Below, piece by piece: positions 8,438 through 13,483 of a stretch of 13,483 nt of DNA (within the stretch, counting starts at the first letter, position 1; the number at the start of each line of letters is the position of its first letter). The translations under genes and the position numbers were made by a program. The notes under the pieces were generated by a model, which saw only the letters and a program-made list of their open reading frames with translations, was not told where the DNA came from and ran no database searches. The DNA comes from Paraglomus occultum (Eukaryota; Glomeromycota; Glomeromycetes; Paraglomerales; Paraglomeraceae). The stretch lies in contig CAJVPJ010000998.1 in the NCBI GenBank assembly GCA_910592205.1, positions 1 to 13,483 on the forward strand, given 5' to 3'.

Positions 8438-9285
8438 TTTTTAGACCAGACTTTTGTATTGAGATAATTAAAATTTGTAAAAACTTGTTTGAAAATTACT
8501 GTGGTGTTTGAATGCTTGTAAGGTCTTTTCAGTCGGTTGTTGTTCAGACACAGGAGGAAAAAACCTTGCCAATTTATAAGTTTTTCAACCAGGTAGATTT
8601 TCTACTCCACCCGCAGCATACCTTTGTTATCCTTTACATGAAAAAATACTTTTTTTTTTTCGGCTTTGCCAAGTTACGACAACAGCCGCGCGTCATTATT
8701 CCATAAGAAATATCTTGTTTCAAATCAATGGCTGTTATGTCTCGCTCCATAAGCGATCGGTAAAAGCAATTTTCGGATTTTGATTCAAGTAGACTTACCG
8801 TTTAAAGGCAGCGAACTGCGGTATACTCTTACAATGCAGTTTATTCTACACAACGATTGGGTTATTTTACCCAGTTTGTGTTCTTATATTTAGAATCGGG
8901 GTTAGAACCGCCTCACCCGCATAGAATTCACGAATAAGCGGTTGTGATCGTTAAAGGTGAACAAATGGGTGTTCACACAACCTATGCGACCTTATTTGCT
9001 ACCGTATGGTAACATCGTTTCTGTTTCGGTTAGATCAGATCATCGTGGTATATATTTAGACGAGGATCTTGCGTAGATGCTTCCGCGTCAAGGCACGATC
9101 TGTCAGGAAACCTATAAGCTCCGATTTGCACGGCTGTCATTTTTCTTGTTCTCTCAACTCCGATCACATCGTTGTTATTTATTTTTGTCACCCAAATGAT
9201 GAAGGACAAAAGATTTACATGGAAATACAAGATTAATGGAAGTCTTGCTAATTTTTGAAAACAATAGAATTGGCGATTGTAGATT

Positions 9286-9315
9286 ATTTGGTCATTCTTA
9301 AAGAATAGACCAAAT
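9286..9315. repeat. Hairpin with 14-bp stem
   Basis: ATTTGGTCATTCTT (9286-9299) pairs with AAGAATAGACCAAAT (9301-9315) with a single bulged base and a minimal loop, making a near-perfect 30-base hairpin. No obvious target-site duplication flanks it. It may be the core of a tiny inverted-repeat element, a palindromic factor site, or chance. Confidence 0.5.
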
Positions 9316-9699
9316 TTGTAATTCAGTCATGACGCCTACTACGACTCACGCAACAAAGAACCATGTTATATTAACGTGATATAAAAAATTCATTAAATCT
9401 ATATATTTTTATACAACTCGCAATAACGCAGCGCAGCCAAACCATTTAAATCGTACTAGCATGACTCCTTATATGCATCATATTGCATATCGTAATCGGT
9501 CAAGTGCCAATTCCCGGTGAAAGGCAAAAAACTATGACTTTCATTTGTTACCCTCTCTTATTATTTAGTTTTAAGGGAAGGTCATTAGGGTTCATTTAAT
9601 TTACGAAATGGATAACAGCAGTGTGGTGCGTTAAAAAATGTACGTATATTTTCTTAGATAAGACTGCCAATGGGAGAAAAAAAACATAGTCAAATGAAA

Positions 9700-9723
9700 C
9701 AACAAACAAACAAACAAACAACA
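9700..9723. repeat. (CAAA)n microsatellite
   Basis: Four to five consecutive CAAA units flanked by CAA triplets. This is a simple tetranucleotide repeat with no coding context. Confidence 0.8.
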
Positions 9724-10651
9724 ATAACGGACAAATATTTTGAGTTAATATATGTTTATTCTTCTTATTATTACTATTCTCATTAGTATATACGGTACAT
9801 TCCTTTTTTTAAATTTGTTGCCTTATTTATCTTTTCAACGCCACAACAGAAAGTTGGGCACAATTCATAAACTCCGTTATAGCACGAGTTTTCCATAATA
9901 ATTTATCGCGAGGAACGTTTGTTAATTTCAATAGTAACATGTATGAATCTATTTATTACAAACTGTAACAAAAAAAAAGCTCTTTTATAATGCGTTTCCA
10001 TTGTACCGTAGATTCTATTATAACCGTATCACAGCAATTAATGTAACATTTAGTAGTCACACATAGTCAGTGAGTTGGAAAGCGTATGGTTGATACGTTT
10101 GATTAGTCAATTACCAAGAGGCAAAATAACCGAGATGATAGTTTAGTACACATTTTAACATCTGGACCATAAAAAGAGAGAAAGAATTATTCCGCATAAG
10201 TTTTTTTGAAACTCGTTTCATAGCCAAATATTTTAGGTTAAAACAACTCGACATTATTTCTTAGATCTTGGCAATCGCCTTGCGATTACTTGTGTAGACT
10301 CTTTGCTCTTCATATTATTTCCAGCATGCAACAACATTCGGAACCTAAAACCAAGTTATAAAAGTTCGCATATAATCCGGTTGACTCGTCGAGGAATAGG
10401 AAACAAAGAACCGTAAATTGCCCAATTTATAATGAATAGAAATAGACGAGAGATGAGACAGAAGGAAAGCAGAAAGTGACTGGAACGGGTTTCTGTCGAG
10501 GTCCAGGTTGATTATAATATTGTTTGCGTAAACTGCTAAATGATCATGTATCCTTAATAACTGTGGTAATGTGAACAGCGATGGGACGGCGTGATTATGC
10601 ATAACACGGACGGTGGACCCTTATCTAGGCTTCTATTCTATTTGAATCGTC

Positions 10652-10660
10652 TATAAAAAA
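10652..10660 (+). promoter_or_regulatory. TATA-box-like element upstream of the 10885 gene
   Basis: TATAAAAAA lies 225 bases before the start codon of the plus-strand gene. It is followed directly by a small inverted repeat GGGTG-TATGCC-CACCC (10662-10677). If used, the transcript would have a 5' leader of about 190 bases. The CT-rich stretch before the ATG is at least as likely to mark the initiation region, as in many fungal promoters. Confidence 0.3.
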
Positions 10661-10840
10661 TGGGTGTATGCCCACCCGTTCTTTATGCTAATATTAATAT
10701 ACCCTTGTTGCGATTAGCCAATCATCAGCGATTTGTAGTCCCTGAAATCTTTCACCCATGCGATCATACCAATAATTCAAACTCGTGCCGCATTTCCAAA
10801 TAATTCTCTCTACAGACCCCATCACGTAAAATATAACACA

Positions 10841-10884
10841 TCTTTTTTTTTTCCCATCGCTTATTCTTATCATCTCTTCTCAAT
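10841..10884 (+). promoter_or_regulatory. Pyrimidine-rich leader of the 10885 gene
   Basis: A run of ten T followed by CCC and CT-rich sequence occupies the 44 bases before the start codon. Fungal genes without a close TATA box often show such a tract just before transcription or translation starts. The start context CAATATGG has A at -3, favourable for initiation. Confidence 0.45.
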
Positions 10885-11736
10885 ATGGTTCAAGTAGACT
10901 CGTCGTCAACAGCGATAGGCCTATTATTCAACGCAGCGAAAGTATTGGCCGAACAACAAACCAACATGGAAATCGAGTCGGTTCATTTTATGGATGGTTG
11001 GGTACATCTGAATATGCGAGACATGATGATAGGAGACGTAGAGACTGCGGAAGAAGAAAATACAACCCTACAGAACCTAGCACAGCACGCAGATATTGGT
11101 GATCAAACGCATTATGGTCACCAAACTTTGGATCTGGACTGTGGGAGATACATGGGCGAAAATAATGACTACACGGATTGTGACCCAGTTCTAACTTTAC
11201 AACAAACATCACATGATCAAATGCAGACAATTGATCAAGTTTCTAACTACGATATAGGAGATCTGTACGCTAACAAAGAAATAAACGAGGCAGAAATCAG
11301 AGTAGAGATCAATTATGTGAGACCACCATCTCCAATTACGTCTTCCCTTCAATCACTCGGTGCTTCGTCATCTCATTATGAATATCAAAGCTCGTCAATG
11401 ATTGCGGGAGAGTTTGATGATATCAACGACGAGATTCAATCATCAAGCATCACGTCTCAACAACCATCAAGCGTCATACCTACTCAACCATCAAACACCG
11501 CATATATTCAATCATCCACCGCCACGTCTACTCTCGCTAAGTCTACTCGCGCTACATCTACTCGTGCCACGTCGACCCGATCATTGAAGAACAGCAAGCC
11601 TAAGCTTTCCAAAAGTAAATCAACGTCTGTTACTAGAACTACTCTGCGAAGACAACCACCTCGCAATGCACTATCATTATATGCATCGCATCCGTATCAC
11701 CGGCTAAGAAGCAGAACGGCCTCATTTAACAGATAG
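10885..11736 (+). CDS. Unrecognised disordered, repeat-containing protein
   Basis: A single-exon frame of 283 residues that I do not recognise. Residues 7-24 (STAIGLLFNAAKVLAEQQ) form an amphipathic helix whose hydrophobic-Ala-Ala spacing recalls the Sin3-interaction helices of Mad/Mxi repressors; this likeness is inferred from pattern only. Residues 30-145 are acidic with scattered Asp, Gln and His. Residues 146-213 are Ser/Gln/Pro-rich with 8-residue repeats, 214-233 are 5-residue STRAT repeats, and the last 50 residues are strongly basic (KNSKPKLSKSKS, TLRRQPPR), which would suit nuclear or nucleic acid association. No signal peptide or membrane segment is seen. Frame length, sustained composition bias, in-frame repeats and a good start context argue that it is real. 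It is transcribed away from the HMG gene. Function unknown. Confidence 0.75.
   Translation: MVQVDSSSTAIGLLFNAAKVLAEQQTNMEIESVHFMDGWVHLNMRDMMIGDVETAEEENTTLQNLAQHADIGDQTHYGHQTLDLDCGRYMGENNDYTDCDPVLTLQQTSHDQMQTIDQVSNYDIGDLYANKEINEAEIRVEINYVRPPSPITSSLQSLGASSSHYEYQSSSMIAGEFDDINDEIQSSSITSQQPSSVIPTQPSNTAYIQSSTATSTLAKSTRATSTRATSTRSLKNSKPKLSKSKSTSVTRTTLRRQPPRNALSLYASHPYHRLRSRTASFNR
11437..11523 (+). repeat. 24-bp in-frame repeats (8 residues)
   Basis: CAATCATCAAG-type units begin at 11437, 11461, 11485 and 11509, an exact 24-base period. They encode QSSSITSQ, QPSSVIPT, QPSNTAYI and a start of a fourth. The repeats lie in the Ser/Gln-rich part of the 283-residue protein and abut the 15-bp repeats that follow. 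Confidence 0.8.
11524..11583 (+). repeat. 15-bp in-frame repeats (5 residues)
   Basis: Four 15-base units at 11524, 11539, 11554 and 11569 follow the pattern ACNTCTACTCGNGCT and encode TSTLA, KSTRA, TSTRA and TSTRS. They directly follow the 24-bp repeats, so two minisatellites of different period sit side by side in one coding frame. Confidence 0.82.
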
Positions 11737-11748
11737 TAAAGAAAAAAT

Positions 11749-11946
11749 ATGAAGGATCATCTATCCCAGCGTTTCGGTGTTTACGCAGTAATGACATATA
11801 TTTCACCCTTCGAAAATGGAGAAACTGAAGAGATTCCTGAAAACGCCTCTTCAACTTGCCAAGAACGTTTGATGTGGACATTGTCTCAAAGGAAGTTAAT
11901 ACCAATTGGGAAATTGAGTCAGGGCACAATAAGTGTACGTAGCTGA
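11749..11946 (+). CDS. Small hypothetical open frame
   Basis: A 65-residue plus-strand frame begins 13 bases after the stop of the 283-residue gene. Composition is mixed and plausible for protein (FENGETEEIPENAS, then RLMWTLSQRKLIPIG), but no domain is recognised. The opposite strand is open over nearly the same interval (11726-11980), so neither can be preferred. It may be part of the 3' untranslated region of the upstream gene, a downstream exon, or chance. Confidence 0.2.
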   Translation: MKDHLSQRFGVYAVMTYISPFENGETEEIPENASSTCQERLMWTLSQRKLIPIGKLSQGTISVRS

Positions 11947-11986
11947 AATTAATAGATGTGATTTTTAATGCTTTTATCAAATGCCA

Positions 11987-11992
11987 AATAAA
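11987..11992 (+). terminator. Candidate polyadenylation signal
   Basis: AATAAA on the plus strand about 250 bases after the stop codon of the 283-residue gene, in CCAAATAAAATAC. It could end that transcript and would place the small frame 11749-11946 in its 3' untranslated region. Confidence 0.35.
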
Positions 11993-11995
11993 ATA

Positions 11996-12304
11996 CTAAG
12001 ATCGGTATAAACTTAAACTAAATACAAGACAGAATTGGTAATGATTCCATTTTAAGATCGCTAGGTCATCTTGAAAGTTATTCGACAAGTATACTATACC
12101 TCTCCTCAACTCCTCATTCAACTCTGGTCTTTCGGTGTTTTTGTTTTTGTTTTTGTCATTTTGCTTGCTATTCGACAAATAATGTAAAGATACAAATAAA
12201 TGCTGTAACATTTGTTTTCTTCTAGTAAATGTTCCCCTCATCCTCTCCATCTTGGATGTTAGAAATATATAATCAATACGATTGCCGAATGCATGCAATG
12301 GCAC
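11996..12304 (-). pseudogene. Possible endonuclease-domain (EEP) fragment
   Basis: A minus-strand frame of 102 residues starts near 12304. Residues 5-16 read AFGNRIDYIFLT. The RIDYI core resembles the strand with the conserved Asp near the end of endonuclease/exonuclease/phosphatase domains, such as those of LINE retrotransposons. The expected downstream SDH motif is not visible. Two in-frame stops occur just upstream, and the rest is Lys/Asn-rich, partly from a GTTTTT repeat (12137-12155). At best this is a short relic; five residues of likeness may be coincidence. Confidence 0.2.
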
Positions 12305-12900
12305 TCACAGTCATTTGGTAGAGATATATGATGGGGAAATCGGATTCGAAAGATCTGTATACTGAAGATAAACTGAATGCACTCGTTGCGCTACTTTATC
12401 TCTTGGCAAGTACAAACTCAGAGGTGTAGTACATAATTATAGATGTGGTTATGCAAGTGACGACAATAAATTCAAGTCTCATTCTCCTTGTGCCCTTCAT
12501 TGGACGAACTCATCATATGATATTTGGATGAGCAATGATAGCCTTTCTTGAAGACGTTCCCAGTGCCACTGCTCAGGTAAGTAAACTGGATTCATCTATG
12601 ACATAATTTCACTCGTATCTCTTGTCCCCCATCAGAGACCGTAGTTTGGGTTTAGGCTTTTGTATAATTTGTATGGACGTAAGCATTCGATACCCGATGC
12701 AAGTTGTGAGACGCAAACCTTAATGCGAGTGCTAATCGATGACTGGGACCATACTCACCCAACACCTATCTTTGTATTACTGCAAAGGAACTTCGCAGAA
12801 GTTAAAGTGACGCCCTAATCATCCATATCGAGATCTTTACCTCTTCATAAGTGTATCTGGCTATTTATTATACGCAAACTCGTTTACCAAAAATTCTAGT
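12305..12900. other. Region of fragmentary coding-like frames and splice-like signals
   Basis: Several short frames look protein-like: 12328-12429 (plus, 33 codons starting MMGKSDSKDLYTEDK), 12372-12549 (plus, no early ATG, ends SNDSLS), and minus-strand stretches between about 12760 and 12440 broken by one or two stops. Consensus-like splice sites occur at 12576/12577 and 12635/12636 on the plus strand. Composition is less AT-rich than the flanks. I cannot assemble a consistent gene on either strand. It could be a spliced gene with small exons or a decayed one. Confidence 0.25.
12577..12635 (+). other. Candidate 59-bp spliceosomal intron
   Basis: The donor CTCAG|GTAAGT matches the consensus fully. 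The acceptor CCCCCATCAG ends at 12635 after a pyrimidine-rich run. The length of 59 bases is typical of small fungal introns. Joining the flanks keeps one frame open from CCT (12541) to TAA at 12721-12723, but upstream that frame is closed by TGATAG, so an additional upstream intron would be needed. Not confirmed by any recognisable protein. Confidence 0.3.
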
Positions 12901-13483
12901 CTGCCCCATAAAGGAATATAAGCACGATAAATAAAGAGTTTCGTAGTAATTTAAAGGATAATGAATCGTTTTTATATCCAGCACATCATACAAAAACCAC
13001 ACCATGTTCGAGAACCCATCACTATGAAACTTGTAGGAAAAACCCTCTATACAGTCTCAACCTCTTTATACGCGCATTTTCAACAAAAGCTGCATTGTTC
13101 CCGACTGTGACTTAAAGAGGGTCCGTTTTCCCGCACCATCTATTCTTGGCTAATGTTTGTTTGATTGGAATACTTTTTGCTTTATTCATTTACATTAATA
13201 TAAGTTTTTCACACTAGCAATAAAGATATAGTAAATAAATAGTCAAAGGGCACAATCACATGACATAATGAAAATTTTTTTGTGCAGTCACACCTCCATA
13301 TATATATATAGTCAACACTATTTTGGACGTTCGTATTAAATTATTTAGATTATTTGAGTATTGTAGGCCATTTTGGGCGTTGAACATTTTACGGAACGAA
13401 ACGTATATGTTCTAAACCGATCTGGTCATCAGACCGATCTGAGATCTGATATATTCTCATTGGTCAATCTTGCGATTACCCCC
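12901..13483. other. AT-rich region without an identifiable gene
   Basis: No supportable coding region. It contains an AT dinucleotide run (13298-13310), two similar TTTTGG[AG]CGTT motifs exactly 50 bases apart (13321 and 13371), and a small hairpin near the window edge. Confidence 0.5.
13419..13439. repeat. Small hairpin flanked by ACCGATCTG direct copies
   Basis: GATC-T-GGTC, loop ATCA, then GACC-GATC form an 8-bp stem with one bulge. The 9-base word ACCGATCTG occurs at 13416-13424 and 13433-13441, overlapping the hairpin arms. The cluster of GATC-based symmetry is distinct from the AT-rich surroundings and could be the terminus of an element continuing past the window. Confidence 0.45.

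Larger units (their letters stand above)
8438..10884. other. Divergent intergenic region between the two genes
   Basis: About 2.4 kb separates the start codons of two divergently transcribed genes and should contain both promoters. Seen here: an 11-T run (8650-8660), a 14-bp hairpin (9286-9315), an AAAC microsatellite (9700-9723), a TATA-like box (10652-10660) and a pyrimidine-rich leader before the right-hand gene. Short frames at 8512-8706 (plus), 9030-9230 (minus) and 10345-10602 (minus) have no recognisable features and are probably chance. Confidence 0.6.

Noticed and set aside
10345-10602. An 85-codon minus-strand frame in the divergent intergenic region
   Set aside because: No domain, hydrophobic/low-complexity mix, no leader signal. 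It lies where the promoter of the 10885 gene should be.
10988-11230. An 80-codon minus-strand frame inside the 10885 gene
   Set aside because: It is a shadow of the longer plus-strand frame, which has in-frame repeats and a good start context.
7319-11736. A mating-type (sex) locus
   Set aside because: Only the HMG gene fits. No triose phosphate transporter, RNA helicase or homeodomain gene is visible, and MATA_HMG genes are numerous in arbuscular mycorrhizal fungi, so one gene does not define a locus.
1-13483. CRISPR arrays, bacterial operons, prophage or rRNA genes
   Set aside because: No regularly spaced identical short repeats, no Shine-Dalgarno-linked gene series and no rRNA motifs were seen. 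The content is eukaryotic in character.

Overview
The window looks like nuclear DNA from an AT-rich fungal genome, most likely an early-diverging (mucoromycotan) fungus and plausibly an arbuscular mycorrhizal one (Glomeromycotina). The main evidence is an intronless gene at 7319-8437 (minus) encoding an HMG-box protein of the fungal MATA_HMG class. Its N-terminal block and box resemble the expanded MATA_HMG family I know from arbuscular mycorrhizal fungi. Long AT-rich gaps, microsatellites and a decayed DNA transposon fit such a genome. The species assignment is inference.

Layout. 1-2000 holds no gene I can name. It has a good TATA-like box at 520-528 and a pair of near-identical 35-bp segments in opposite orientation (1333-1367 and 1801-1835), both encoding the same short peptide. 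1980-4243 is AT-rich spacer. 4244-5180 is a relic mariner-like transposon with matching inverted ends, flanking TA dinucleotides, an internally deleted transposase on the minus strand, and an Asn in place of the third catalytic Asp. 5181-7300 is spacer with one less AT-rich island around 6670-6920. 7319-8437 is the HMG gene, whose C-terminal half carries five 51-bp (17-residue) in-frame repeats. 8438-10884 is a 2.4-kb divergent intergenic region.

10885-11736 (plus) is a second single-exon gene for an unrecognised, mostly disordered 283-residue protein. It has a short amphipathic N-terminal helix, 8-residue and 5-residue tandem repeats, and a basic tail. 11749-12900 holds several short open stretches, one with an RIDYI motif like that of endonuclease/exonuclease/phosphatase domains, and one with consensus-like splice signals. 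None can be called a gene with confidence. 12900-13483 is AT-rich with a small hairpin and a TA run.

How the parts relate: the only firm pair is the divergently transcribed HMG regulator and the disordered repeat protein. Both are single-exon, and both carry in-frame minisatellites in low-complexity Ser/Thr-rich segments. No neighbour typical of the Mucorales sex locus (triose phosphate transporter, RNA helicase) and no homeodomain gene is visible, so nothing here marks the window as a mating-type locus.
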